The notes: a model not told the origin generated them from the letters alone. Positions 34,659-45,017 are shown, counted from the first letter of the stretch. The stretch is 64,000 bases of DNA from Acetatifactor sp. (GCA_024695935.1 JAILHH010000022.1:62001-126000), one strand, 5' to 3'. A program made the numbers and translations.

Positions 34659-36119
34659 TTAACCTATTGTGATCTTTTCAACAGGAAAGGCTACCGGCTG
34701 TTTTTTGTTTGGATTTATAAGGGATAATGCAAAGGTCATACTGCCGATCCTGCCGGCATACATGAGAAGCATTATCATGATCCTGCCAAAAGTATTAAGG
34801 TCCCTGGTGATTCCCGTGGTCATACCGACGGTGCTGACTGCGGATATCACCTCAAAGAGCACATCGTCAAATTTCAGGCTTGATGTGAGCAGTATCATGG
34901 CCATGGCAAAAAGTGCCAGCGTGAGATTCAGCATAAAAACCTGATAAGCCTTGCTCACCACGTCATCGCTGACTCTCCTCTTAAACACATTGGCGCCTGA
35001 TTGGTTCTTTAGATTAGACAGCACCGATATGAGGATCACAGCTATGGTCGTAGTCTTTATACCACCCGCAGTTGAACCCGGACTTCCTCCGATAAACATA
35101 AGTATCATGGTGATAAGCTTTGATCCCGGGGTGAGTGCCGCAGTATCAACTGTATTAAACCCTGCTGTCCTGGTGGTAACCGATCCGAATACGCTGGCAA
35201 GGATCTTTGTCTTCATGTCGAATCCGGCAATGGTATTTCCATATTCGCTGATAAACAACATTACCGCTCCGCCTATGATCAGAAAAGTATTGATAACAAT
35301 GACCAGCTTTGTATGAAGCGAATATTTTTTAAAATGAAATCCGTTTGCCACAATGTCCTTCCATACTACAAAGCCCAGACCTCCGATTATGATCAGGAGA
35401 CAGAGCACGATATTTACCAAAGGATCCGACACATAATATGAAAATGACGAATACTTCCCTTTTTGTCCGAAGAGATCAAAACCGGCATTACAAAAGGCCG
35501 ATATGGAATGAAAAATACTGTACCAGATCCCCCTTAAAATTCCATATTCGGGAATAAACCTGAACGCCAGAATAATCGCACCAAGCCCCTCAAATATCAG
35601 GGTTCCGTAAAAAATATTTTTCCAGAGTTTTATGATGCCGCCTATCTCAAAGGCATTTACACTCTCTTTTAACAGATCCCTTTGTCTGAGTCCGATATGC
35701 CTTCTGAATACCATGGAAAATCCCACACCGATGGTGATAAAGCCAAGTCCGCCGATCTGGATCAGGATAAGCAGTACCACCTGTCCGAAAAGTGACCAGT
35801 GGCTGTAGGTATCCACCACAGCAAGCCCCGTCACGCAGGATGTGGATGTGGCAGTAAACAGCGCCGAAAGCGGATCCGTCCAGGTTCTGTCCCTGGATGA
35901 TATGGGAAGCATCAGTAAAAACCCGCCAAGGAGTATCATCAGCAAAAAACCGATGGCAATGAAATGCGTCTGACTGATATGCCTTGTCCTGATCAGGTCT
36001 TTTTGCTTTTTTTGTCTGGCGGTCTTTTTCTCATTAATACCCACTACGGACGTATTATTTTTATCTATGTTTTTTTCTGTCTTTTCTATATTCATCAGTT
36101 TCTTTTCTTTGTTTATCAT
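34659..36119 (-). CDS. ktrB: potassium uptake membrane subunit (KtrB/TrkH family)
   Basis: 486 residues. After a lysine-rich cytoplasmic N-terminus of ~55 residues, four M1-P-M2 repeats form the potassium pathway. Selectivity-loop segments are visible: TATSTSCVTGLAVVDT, SISAFCNAGFDL, TTRTAGFNTVD and AVSTVGMTTGITRD. It works with KtrA (next gene) as a potassium (often sodium-coupled) uptake system. The start is uncertain: the ATG at 36119 and an in-frame ATG eight codons later both lack a strong ribosome binding site. Confidence 0.93.
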   Translation of the reverse strand: MINKEKKLMNIEKTEKNIDKNNTSVVGINEKKTARQKKQKDLIRTRHISQTHFIAIGFLLMILLGGFLLMLPISSRDRTWTDPLSALFTATSTSCVTGLAVVDTYSHWSLFGQVVLLILIQIGGLGFITIGVGFSMVFRRHIGLRQRDLLKESVNAFEIGGIIKLWKNIFYGTLIFEGLGAIILAFRFIPEYGILRGIWYSIFHSISAFCNAGFDLFGQKGKYSSFSYYVSDPLVNIVLCLLIIIGGLGFVVWKDIVANGFHFKKYSLHTKLVIVINTFLIIGGAVMLFISEYGNTIAGFDMKTKILASVFGSVTTRTAGFNTVDTAALTPGSKLITMILMFIGGSPGSTAGGIKTTTIAVILISVLSNLKNQSGANVFKRRVSDDVVSKAYQVFMLNLTLALFAMAMILLTSSLKFDDVLFEVISAVSTVGMTTGITRDLNTFGRIMIMLLMYAGRIGSMTFALSLINPNKKQPVAFPVEKITIG

Positions 36120-36180
36120 TGAGATTTACTGCTTTTTTCATAACGCAAAGTTCATGTCACATTATACCATCTTTCCCCGC

Positions 36181-36230
36181 AAAAAAAAACACCGGCTTTC
36201 ACCCGTTCCGTCAGGGGAAAAAGCCGGTGT
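36181..36230 (-). terminator. terminator after the AICAR transformylase gene
   Basis: ACACCGGCTTT (36189-36199) and AAAGCCGGTGT (36220-36230) form an 11 bp stem; nine T residues follow on the minus strand. It ends the purO-purH transcript and separates it from ktrB. Confidence 0.9.
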
Positions 36231-36264
36231 AAATTCTATTTTTATTCCAAACCGTTACTTACGA

Positions 36265-37443
36265 TTAGTGGTGGAAGAGTCTGATACCTGTAAATGCCAT
36301 GACCATGTTGTACTTGTCGGCACATTCGATCACAAGATCGTCTCTTACTGAGCCGCCGGGCTGAGCGATATACTCAACGCCGCTCTTGTGAGCTCTCTCG
36401 ATATTATCAGAGAAGGGGAAGAATGCATCGGAACCACAGGTCACACCCTTCATCTGTGAGAGCCAGGCCTTTTTAGCCTCACGGGTAAATACAGGGGGCT
36501 TTTCCTTGAAAAGTCTCTGCCATGTGCCTTCAGCCAGCACATCTTCATACTCCTCTCCCATGTAAACATCGATGGTATTATCTCTGTCTGCTCGTCCCAG
36601 GCCGTCTACGAATTTAAGTCCCATAACCTCGGGAGACTGACGGAGGAACCAGTTGTCAGCCTTGCTGCCCGCAAGTCTGGTACAGTGGATCCTGGACTGC
36701 TGTCCTGCACCGATACCGATGGCCTGACCGTCCTTTACATAGCAAACTGAATTTGACTGAGTATATTTGAGGGTGATGAGTGCGATCTTCATATCGATAA
36801 GAGCATTCTCAGGCACGTTTTTGTTTGCGGTAACAATATTTGAGAGCAGGTCACCGTTTATATCCAGTTCATTTCTGCCCTGCTCAAATGTAATGCCGTA
36901 AACCTGCTTTCTCTCAATCTCTGCGGGCTTGTAGGAAGGATCGATCTGAATAACGTTGTAGTTACCTTTTTTCTTTTCCTTGAGGATCTCAAGAGCCTCC
37001 TCACTGTATCCGGGGGCGATGACACCGTCTGAAACCTCACGCTTTATGAGCTTTGCGGTGCATGCATCACACTCATCGGAAAGAGCTATGAAATCACCGA
37101 AGGAGCTCATTCTGTCTGCGCCTCTTGCTCTTGCATAAGCGCTTGCAAGGGGAGTAAGTTCGCCAAGATCATCAACCCAGTAGATCTTTGCAAGGGTATC
37201 TGAAAGAGGAAGTCCCACTGCAGCACCTGCAGGTGATACATGCTTAAAGGATGTTGCCGCAGGAAGGCCTGTAGCTTCCTTTAATTCCTTTACAAGCTGC
37301 CAGCCGTTAAAAGCATCCAAAAAATTGATATATCCGGGCTTTCCGTTCAATACTGTCACGGGAAGCTCCCCGCCGTTTTCCATAAAGATCCTTGAAGGCT
37401 TCTGATTGGGGTTGCATCCATATTTTAACTGAATTTCGTTCAT
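36265..37443 (-). CDS. purH: stand-alone AICAR transformylase (PurH C-terminal-type)
   Basis: 392 residues from the ATG at 37443 (AAAGGAG 9 nt upstream; an in-frame GTG at 37464 is inside the Shine-Dalgarno region). It has the AICAR formyltransferase domain but not the N-terminal MGS-like IMP cyclohydrolase domain of the usual ~510-residue PurH. Motifs: LKYGCNPNQKPS, TSFKHVSPAGAAVG, GQQSRIHCTRLAG, CGSDAFFPFSDN, AQPGGSVRDD and a terminal TGIRLFHH. It transfers formyl from 10-formyl-THF to AICAR. The missing cyclohydrolase step is supplied by the preceding gene. Both lie behind a ZTP riboswitch. Confidence 0.92.
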   Translation of the reverse strand: MNEIQLKYGCNPNQKPSRIFMENGGELPVTVLNGKPGYINFLDAFNGWQLVKELKEATGLPAATSFKHVSPAGAAVGLPLSDTLAKIYWVDDLGELTPLASAYARARGADRMSSFGDFIALSDECDACTAKLIKREVSDGVIAPGYSEEALEILKEKKKGNYNVIQIDPSYKPAEIERKQVYGITFEQGRNELDINGDLLSNIVTANKNVPENALIDMKIALITLKYTQSNSVCYVKDGQAIGIGAGQQSRIHCTRLAGSKADNWFLRQSPEVMGLKFVDGLGRADRDNTIDVYMGEEYEDVLAEGTWQRLFKEKPPVFTREAKKAWLSQMKGVTCGSDAFFPFSDNIERAHKSGVEYIAQPGGSVRDDLVIECADKYNMVMAFTGIRLFHH

Positions 37444-37483
37444 TGTATTAATCTCCTTTATCACCTGATCTGAAAACTTGTGA

Positions 37484-38191
37484 TCAATTGTTCTTGTTTA
37501 CGATCCTGGTCTCGTATTTGCCTGTGGCAATGTCGATGAAGCGCACGAAAAGTGAAACCTTGTTATCCTCGTTTAAGTTTGTCCAAACCGCATTTGTAAA
37601 CTCATCGATATTTCCTTCGATCTCCACAACCTTGGGCTCGCCTTCAAAGGAAGGAAGGGGATTTCCGTCGTGCATATAAGTGTGGATAAATCTGCCCTCG
37701 CCGGCCTTTGGATTGTCATAGGTGTATGTATATCTGTTGCAGCAGTCGGGATCACCGTTGTTGCTCTTTAGGATCGACATTGAAAAATCAAATTTTCCAT
37801 CTTCCACATGCATAAGTCCGGAGATCCTGGGTGTGTAGTTGGGGCCGTCGGGCTCGAACTCTCTGCTTCTGAGTGACTGTTCAAATGTGAGACCCTTTGA
37901 AAGTCCGTCATAAACGGTATCTGTCTGATCACCGTTTGTGACTATTGTGTTGTTGCCAAGTACTCTAACGGGTGCATAGATGATAAGTGAGGGATCCTCA
38001 AGTTTTGAAGGGTCAAAAGCCTCCGTTCTGATCCCTTCGCCCTCTACTGCAAAGATCCTGTTACGGCTGTTGACGCTTCTGCCCATGATAAAATACGCAG
38101 TTACTGCATATTTTCCGGTCTTATCTGTACCGATCACGATACCTCTGCCGGGGTAAGCATTGTTTGAAAGTTCCTTTGAAAGATTTAACAT
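37484..38191 (-). CDS. purO: PurO-like IMP cyclohydrolase
   Basis: 235 residues, resembling the archaeal-type IMP cyclohydrolase (PurO, IMP_cyclohyd family), which closes FAICAR to IMP. The opening YPGRGIVIGTDKTGKYAVTA and FIMGRSVNSRNRIF are typical of the family, as is the internal SNNGDPDCCNRYTYTYDNP segment. AAAGGAG precedes the ATG. It is followed 40 bp later by a stand-alone AICAR transformylase, so the two together replace the fused PurH. A ZTP riboswitch directly precedes the gene. Confidence 0.9.
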   Translation of the reverse strand: MLNLSKELSNNAYPGRGIVIGTDKTGKYAVTAYFIMGRSVNSRNRIFAVEGEGIRTEAFDPSKLEDPSLIIYAPVRVLGNNTIVTNGDQTDTVYDGLSKGLTFEQSLRSREFEPDGPNYTPRISGLMHVEDGKFDFSMSILKSNNGDPDCCNRYTYTYDNPKAGEGRFIHTYMHDGNPLPSFEGEPKVVEIEGNIDEFTNAVWTNLNEDNKVSLFVRFIDIATGKYETRIVNKNN

Positions 38192-38224
38192 ATTTTTCTC
38201 CTTTCATGACCCGTGAACGCCTTT

Positions 38225-38276
38225 TAAAAATAGTAAGACCGCCCGGGCATCACTGTTATTGTGTGCCCAGGCGGTC
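38225..38276 (-). terminator. expression-platform terminator of the ZTP riboswitch
   Basis: On the minus strand, GACCGCCTGGGCA and TGCCCGGGCGGTC form a 13 bp stem, then TTACTATTTTT. The 5' arm is the conserved CCGCCTGGGCA of the aptamer, so ligand binding and termination are mutually exclusive. Confidence 0.9.
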
Positions 38277-38356
38277 GACTGATCTTTTTATTCCGTACTC
38301 CCTGTGGGTTACCCCACCACACTTTCGTGCTTTCCGCCAGTTGTACGGTTCACTGT
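38262..38356 (-). ncRNA. ZTP (pfl) riboswitch aptamer upstream of purO
   Basis: The minus strand reads GTGAACCGTACAACTGGCGG, then a hairpin (GTGGTGGGG/CCCAC), then GGGAGTACGG, a linker, and CCGCCTGGGCA. The ACTGGCG internal loop, the GTAC/GTAC P1 pairing and the terminal CCGCCTGGGCA pseudoknot strand are the defining conserved parts of the ZTP riboswitch, which senses ZMP/ZTP (AICAR nucleotides). The CCGCCTGGGCA strand is shared with the terminator stem, so ligand binding should allow read-through into purO-purH. The ligand is the substrate of the second gene. Confidence 0.93.
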
Positions 38357-38357
38357 C

Positions 38358-38386
38358 ATATTACTTGGTTTTAAAATTTTTTTCAA
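38358..38386 (-). promoter_or_regulatory. promoter of the ZTP riboswitch-purO-purH unit
   Basis: On the minus strand, TTGAAA (38386-38381) and TAATAT (38363-38358) are exactly 17 bp apart. The expected transcript start is about 38351, right at the aptamer's 5' end. Confidence 0.85.
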
Positions 38387-38420
38387 GCAAAAATTTACCA
38401 AAATTATGACGGGAAAATTT

Positions 38421-41039
38421 TTATTTTTGTACCTCTGCCATATGCTCGTCGATATTGAGTACATACTTCTTTTCAAAATCGCACTGATGCATGGGTCTGT
38501 CAAAGAGAAATCCCTGAATGAATTTGACATTCATGTTTTTCAACACATTGAACTGCTTTTCGTTCTCGATTCCTTCCACGCAGATATGTACACCGATGGT
38601 CTTTGCAAGCTCTGCGATGATCTTTACAAAGCTCTGGGAATATGAATCCTCCGCCAGATCCTTTACAAAGCTCTGATCCACTTTGATCACATCAAAAGGT
38701 ATTTCCCTGATATGATTGAGTGAAGAATAACCGGTACCGAAATCGTCCAATGCGATCTTTACACCGAGGGCCTTGATCTTTGCAAGGATCACCTTCATTC
38801 TCTCCATATCGTTTATGGCAAGACTCTCAGTAACTTCCAGAGTAAGGTTTGCGGGATTTAATCCCGTATCCTTTAATGTCTTTTCCACTATATCCACGAT
38901 GTCATTTTGCAAAAGCTGTATGACGGAAAGGTTTACATTTACCTTGTACTGAGGATATCCGTTTTCGTTCCATCTGCGGCAATGCTCGCAGGCTTCCCTT
39001 AAGACAAAATTTCCTATGGGATTGATAAGTCCCAGGTATTCTGCAAGAGGAATAAATTCCGCAGGCGGTACGAATCCGAGATTCTCACTGTTCCAGCGGA
39101 TAAGTGCCTCGGCTCCCGCACATTCGCTCTTTCCGTTTTCCACATCGATGATGGGCTGATAGAAAACCTCAAATTCCTTGTATCCGTCCACCGTGGCGCT
39201 TCGCATGTTCTTTTCCATGTCAAGACGTCTGCCGGAGGCTGAATCCTTGCCCTCCTTGTATATGGCCGAGCGGTTCTTTCCGCTCTTTTTGGCTTCATAC
39301 ATGGCGATATCTGCCTTTTTGATGAGATCAGCCACAGAATCTCCCGCATCCGGGAATGTGACTATACCCATACTCATGGTGCAGTAATATTCCCCGTCCT
39401 TTAAGAACCAGGGTCTGGCAAATACATTTTTGATATCGCTTATGATCCTGTCATAGTTTTTGTAAAACATGGCGGGGATTACGATGACAAATTCGTCTCC
39501 GCCCATACGATAGCAGGTATTTCTGATACCATCTATACTCTTTAGCGATGCGGATATGGACTTTAACAGCACGTCGCCGTACTGGTGTCCCAAGCCGTCG
39601 TTAATATGCTTAAAATCATCCAGGTCGATATAGAGGATGGCTCCTGTACCACCGTTTTTCTTTGCCACATCCACCTGACGTGCCAGATCCTTTTCACAGC
39701 ACATTCTGTTGTAGAGACCTGTCAGAAAATCCGTATATGCCTGCTGCTCGATCTTTCTCTGGTAGAGCTTTTTGTCGGTGACATCATAGAGCGAATAGAG
39801 CATTGCTCTCCTGCCGTCCACCCATGAGATCTCTTTAAAGATCATGTCGTACCAGCGATTCTTTTCCTCATAGAAAAGCTCTGCCGATGTGCCGTTTTTG
39901 CTGTCGTTTATGCCACGCTCGATAAGTTTTTTGAAGGTTTCATCCCTCAGCTCTCTGGCAAAAATATTCTGCAGACGCTTGTTTGCAAAAAGCACCTGTT
40001 CACTGTCCGCCGTAGTCACATAGATGGAACAGCCCACATTGTCGAGGATCGCTTCAAGAGCGTTAAATGACCCCGCGAGAGAATTTTTCTGGATCCTTCT
40101 GGTGAGTACACTCTGCAGGATCTTTACGGCATCCGAAGCGAATTTGATCTCAGCCATACTGAAGATATGCCTGTTGCTCATATGATCAAGAGATACGATC
40201 ATCCCCGGGGTTCCGTCGTTTTGCAATACCGGGAATACCATTACCGCCTGAAGCTTCATGGACTCCATATCTCTTTGGTACTCTGTATGGGTACCGTCAC
40301 CGGATATTACCAAAGGCTTTGTCACCCTGATAAGATTAGGTATCTCGAGATTGCTGGTCTTGTCATAATGAGGTATAGCGCCCTCTCCCTTCCATGATCC
40401 GATTATGTCCATGGTCTCATTTTCGGGATTGATCTGAAAAACTTCGGCTGTGTCCACTTTCAGATAACTGCCAAGCATTTCCAGCCATCTGTCAATGACA
40501 CCCTCAACGGGACCGTCACTGTCAAGAAGCTGCACGATCTGAGTAGTAGCCTCAATGCGCTCTAAATTTCTGCCCATCTCTTCCTTTTCGGAAAGGCTCT
40601 TTCTGCTCTCTGCCACCGCACTGTATGCGGACATGTGAGCTTCGATAAATGAAATGCTTATCTCTCTTAAAATGTCGATGGCCGAAAAGAATCTTTCTTC
40701 ATTCTCCTCTGCGCCTTCCTGGATCACCACCCAGTAAAGTATTGTAGAATCCTGATGGCGTACTGCTATAGCTGCCACAAGAACGTCTTCCCCGTCCACG
40801 TTCTCAATGGCCATGTCTTCAAGCGAACCGTCCTCAACTCTCTCAAGTGCCGCATCGATCGCTTCTCTGTAAACAGGAGACTGAAGTGTCTCCTGAGGAA
40901 TGTTTCCCGAGAGAAATGTCAATGTCTTTCCGTCGTTTTGAACACAATAGACGGAGCACCCGCTGATCTTTGAGAATCTGTCCTGAAGCTGTTGGAATTT
41001 GTGTTTATCCACGATTTCTAGATACTCAAAATTCTGCAC
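38421..41039 (-). CDS. GAF-PAS-GGDEF-EAL cyclic-di-GMP signalling protein
   Basis: 872 residues, soluble. Two N-terminal sensor regions (about residues 1-150, and a GAF-like domain at ~175-315) precede a PAS-like segment (~325-430). The GGDEF domain has YTDFLTGLYNR and an intact RMGGDEF (GGDEF at 513-517). The EAL domain has AEALIRW (E644), NVNLSV, LEVTES, DDFGTGYSSL, KVDQSFV and CVEGIEN. Both cyclase and phosphodiesterase residues are present, so either or both activities are possible. The start is a GTG at 41039 without a clear ribosome binding site; no better Met lies nearby. Confidence 0.92.
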   Translation of the reverse strand: MQNFEYLEIVDKHKFQQLQDRFSKISGCSVYCVQNDGKTLTFLSGNIPQETLQSPVYREAIDAALERVEDGSLEDMAIENVDGEDVLVAAIAVRHQDSTILYWVVIQEGAEENEERFFSAIDILREISISFIEAHMSAYSAVAESRKSLSEKEEMGRNLERIEATTQIVQLLDSDGPVEGVIDRWLEMLGSYLKVDTAEVFQINPENETMDIIGSWKGEGAIPHYDKTSNLEIPNLIRVTKPLVISGDGTHTEYQRDMESMKLQAVMVFPVLQNDGTPGMIVSLDHMSNRHIFSMAEIKFASDAVKILQSVLTRRIQKNSLAGSFNALEAILDNVGCSIYVTTADSEQVLFANKRLQNIFARELRDETFKKLIERGINDSKNGTSAELFYEEKNRWYDMIFKEISWVDGRRAMLYSLYDVTDKKLYQRKIEQQAYTDFLTGLYNRMCCEKDLARQVDVAKKNGGTGAILYIDLDDFKHINDGLGHQYGDVLLKSISASLKSIDGIRNTCYRMGGDEFVIVIPAMFYKNYDRIISDIKNVFARPWFLKDGEYYCTMSMGIVTFPDAGDSVADLIKKADIAMYEAKKSGKNRSAIYKEGKDSASGRRLDMEKNMRSATVDGYKEFEVFYQPIIDVENGKSECAGAEALIRWNSENLGFVPPAEFIPLAEYLGLINPIGNFVLREACEHCRRWNENGYPQYKVNVNLSVIQLLQNDIVDIVEKTLKDTGLNPANLTLEVTESLAINDMERMKVILAKIKALGVKIALDDFGTGYSSLNHIREIPFDVIKVDQSFVKDLAEDSYSQSFVKIIAELAKTIGVHICVEGIENEKQFNVLKNMNVKFIQGFLFDRPMHQCDFEKKYVLNIDEHMAEVQK

Positions 41040-41216
41040 TTTTTAAACCCAATATATCCTTTTCATGTTTTTGAGTGAAAACTTCACCCGATTATCATTT
41101 TACCACAACTTGTAGAAAATATTCAATCTTTAAAACACATCATGTTGTAGAAATTGAAAATTTATTCCGATGTGTATACTTTTCAAAAAAATCTCAAAAA
41201 ATATCCACCCACACAT

Positions 41217-41244
41217 AAGGGGCACGGAATAAATCCGTGCCCCT
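41217..41244 (-). terminator. hairpin after guaB
   Basis: AGGGGCACGG and CCGTGCCCCT form a 10 bp stem just beyond the guaB stop. A T-run on the minus strand comes only about 14 nt later, so efficiency is uncertain. Confidence 0.6.
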
Positions 41245-41250
41245 AAAATA

Positions 41251-42786
<1,536 letters not shown>

Positions 42787-43290
42787 TTATTCGCTGAAAA
42801 CCTTCCTCGGTGCCACATTTTTTAACACCTTGATAAGTTCCTCGGAGGGACTTAAGATAACCTTTGTATTTCCCTCAAGATACATTTCATATCTGAGGTC
42901 CGGCTGTTCCACTCTTCCGATGCTGTAATCCTTTACACTTGACACCTGTCTGTTTCTGTAATTGTCCAGATGATATGACTTAATTGGAGCCAGGATCTCG
43001 ATATTGCTGACGCTGTAGGTTGCAACTGTCTTTCTCCTGGTCTGATTGTAGATCGCATCCACTGAGATCTCTTTATCAAGATAGAGATACTCATACTCAA
43101 CCTTTGTAAACATATTAAAGAAATAGATCGCAACGCCCACTGCAACAGCTCCTATAAATGCCATAAACTGTGCGGCTGCAATGGCGAAAAATACCAACAA
43201 TACCACAAATATGATAAGGAGCACCTTAACTGCCTTTGCACAGCTTTTCTGTTCTGCCTTTACCAGACATTCCACATATGAATCACTCAT
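42787..43290 (-). CDS. small membrane protein, DUF6106-like
   Basis: 167 residues. The N-terminus MSDSYVECLVKAE is followed by two close hydrophobic segments (about residues 21-63). A soluble beta-rich domain follows (YEYLYLDKEISVDAIYNQ, VSNIEILAPIKSYHLDNY, RYEMYLEGNTKVILSPSEE). The pattern resembles the uncharacterised DUF6106 family of Clostridia, or a PH-like (bPH) membrane protein; this is from memory and not certain. GAGG precedes the ATG. It is followed by guaB 79 bp downstream on the same strand. Confidence 0.8.
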   Translation of the reverse strand: MSDSYVECLVKAEQKSCAKAVKVLLIIFVVLLVFFAIAAAQFMAFIGAVAVGVAIYFFNMFTKVEYEYLYLDKEISVDAIYNQTRRKTVATYSVSNIEILAPIKSYHLDNYRNRQVSSVKDYSIGRVEQPDLRYEMYLEGNTKVILSPSEELIKVLKNVAPRKVFSE

Positions 43291-43501
43291 TTTTATATCC
43301 TCTTTTCAACGATTTTTAACTGTTTTTCCCAAAATTTCAGTATGTAAAAATAATATAACATACCTTTATTTCTTTCAAGTTAACATGGAAATCTTTTAGG
43401 GAATTTTGAAAAATTTCAGAAATTGGTCACATATCTTTCATTGACTTTAAAGACCCCTGATTTTATTATTGAAACAGATTGTAAAAGGATTGGTGAATAT
43501 T

Positions 43502-44260
43502 ATGCCTGTTATGGATGAATTTAAAGAAGAAAGAGACCGGATAAAAAACGGATCTTTCAAGGACAAAGCCAAGTATTTTTTCAGTTACTATACCGTGCAC
43601 GTAGTGGTAGGATTTTTTGCTCTGATACTTCTCGCAGTCCTCATAAAAGACATGGTAAGTCAAAAGGAATATGCATTAAATGCCATAATGCTAAACTCTA
43701 TCCAGGAGATGGAAAACAGTGCCGAACTTATGAGTGAGGATTTTGCTTCCTACGCAGAGATCGACACTGACAAAAATGTGGTAAACTTTGACTACTCCAT
43801 TGCAATAGTGGATAATCCCACAAGCGAATACGAGATGTACGGAGGCCAGAAGCTTTTGGTCTACACTTCCGCAGGTGATGTGGATGTGCTGATGGGCGGT
43901 GCGGATATTTTCCCGGATTACGCAAACGGAGAACTGTTCGTTGATATCAGAGACGTCCTCACAGATGAACAGACAGAAAAATACAAAGATCATTTTTACT
44001 ATGTGGACGCAGCATATGTGGCTGAGATAAACAGCGAAGACAATATATATGATGCAAGCTATGTTGCACCCGAAGCTCCCGATCCCACAAAACCCGAAGA
44101 TATGCAAGATCCAATCCCCATCGGAGTATTTGTCACGGATTGCGAAAAGCTTACGGACAATATCATCTTTTATGACGAAAGCTTTGTGGCTCTCGGAATT
44201 CCTGCAAATGCAAAGCATCCTGAAACTGCGGTGAAACTTATAGAATACTTATTTGAATAA
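43502..44260 (+). CDS. membrane-anchored hypothetical protein, about 252 aa
   Basis: A cytoplasmic charged N-terminus (EFKEERDRIKNGSFKDKAKY) and one membrane helix (about residues 28-48) are followed by a ~200-residue extracellular domain. That domain resembles a periplasmic-binding-protein half (LLVYTSAGDVDVLMGGADIF, GIPANAKHPETAVKLIEYLF), but it has no lipobox or ABC partner. It may be a membrane-tethered ligand-binding protein. The ATG at 43502 is 12 nt from AAAAGGA; the in-frame GTG at 43493 is an alternative start. It ends with a good terminator. Confidence 0.8.
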   Translation: MPVMDEFKEERDRIKNGSFKDKAKYFFSYYTVHVVVGFFALILLAVLIKDMVSQKEYALNAIMLNSIQEMENSAELMSEDFASYAEIDTDKNVVNFDYSIAIVDNPTSEYEMYGGQKLLVYTSAGDVDVLMGGADIFPDYANGELFVDIRDVLTDEQTEKYKDHFYYVDAAYVAEINSEDNIYDASYVAPEAPDPTKPEDMQDPIPIGVFVTDCEKLTDNIIFYDESFVALGIPANAKHPETAVKLIEYLFE

Positions 44261-44271
44261 AGATACATATT

Positions 44272-44300
44272 AAAGGCTGTCCTTACAGGACAGCTTTTTT
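44272..44300 (+). terminator. terminator of the gene at 43502-44260
   Basis: GGCTGTCC and GGACAGCT form an 8 bp stem with a short TTACA loop, followed by six T residues. Confidence 0.88.
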
Positions 44301-44302
44301 AA

Positions 44303-44328
44303 TAGTGAGAGTGGGATTCGAACCCCTT
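44303..44328 (-). other. tRNA T-arm-like remnant
   Basis: On the minus strand, AAGGGGTTCGAATCCCACTC matches a tRNA T-loop (GGTTCGAATCC), followed by CTCTCAC that could be the 3' acceptor strand. No D-arm, anticodon arm or pairing 5' acceptor is present upstream, and only three of five T-stem pairs hold. It may be a tRNA relic or an old integration-site scar; chance is possible. Confidence 0.35.
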
Positions 44329-44412
44329 ACATTTCCTCTGAAACTTCATAAGCACTTTGGCTCTCAAGCAGTTTTTCCTCACGCCGCCTGACTTTTACAT
44401 TCCTCATTTTCT

Positions 44413-44848
44413 ATAGGCAAGCAATAACTTTTTTACAGTGTCCAAGGCCACTTTCATGCCGCTTTCATGCCTTCTCTAAAGTCTGATTTACTGTAAATTT
44501 TAACCATACCCCTTTTTTTCCAGTATTCAGAGCCTTTTTCATGCCCTTTCTACAGCCCGATTTACTGTAATTTTTTTACCATACCCCTTTTTTTCCAGTA
44601 TTCAGAGCCTTTTTCATGCCCTTTCCATAGCCCAATTTACTGTAATTTTTTACCATACTCCTTTTTTTCCAGTATTTATGGCCTTTTTCATGCCCTTTCC
44701 ATAGCCCAATTTACTGTAATTTTTTACCATACCCCTTTTTTTACAGTATTCAGAACCTTTTTCATGCCCTTTCTATAGCCCGATTTACTGTAATTTTTTA
44801 CCATACTCCGTTTTTTACAGTATTTATGGCCTATTTCAAGTTTTTTCA
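44413..44848. repeat. repeat array C: five nearly identical 74-75 bp tandem repeats
   Basis: TTTACTGTAA occurs at 44487, 44561, 44636, 44710 and 44784 (spacing 74, 75, 74, 74). Each repeat continues T-rich to ACCATAC(C/T)CC and CAGTAT(T) about 37 bp later, then GCC, TTTTTCATGCCC, and ATAGCCCGA. A partial diverged copy precedes the first. Copies are about 90% alike, so the array is younger than array A, with which it shares period, ACTGTAA/CAGTA ends and the GCC(T/C)GA motif. It lies between convergent genes. A 68-codon frame across it is not credible. Confidence 0.92.
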
Positions 44849-44863
44849 ACGCCCGATAAGAAA

Positions 44864-45017
44864 GCATGTCGCTTGCGACATGCTCGCGCCGAGCGCGGTT
44901 GACGACAGTCAACATGATACTCTCGCACAAAGTGCGATGTGCGCAGAGTGCGCATCCATAGCGGAGCGCTTTTTACTTTATAGGAATGCGAAGCAATTTC
45001 CTCGTATAAAGTAAAAA
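44864..45017. repeat. run of six consecutive short palindromes
   Basis: Back-to-back inverted repeats: GCATGTCGC/GCGACATGC (44864-44883), CGCGC/GCGCG (44885-44897), GTTGAC/GTCAAC (44898-44913), TCGCAC/GTGCGA (44923-44937), TGCGCA/TGCGCA (44940-44954), and a 13 bp stem TTTTTACTTTATA/TATAAAGTAAAAA (44970-45017). Local GC content is far above the neighbouring array. The segment follows array C and precedes the degV terminator. Confidence 0.8.

Noticed and set aside
44724-44930. 68-codon ORF on the minus strand
   Set aside because: Made of repeat array C and the hairpin run; no ribosome binding site.
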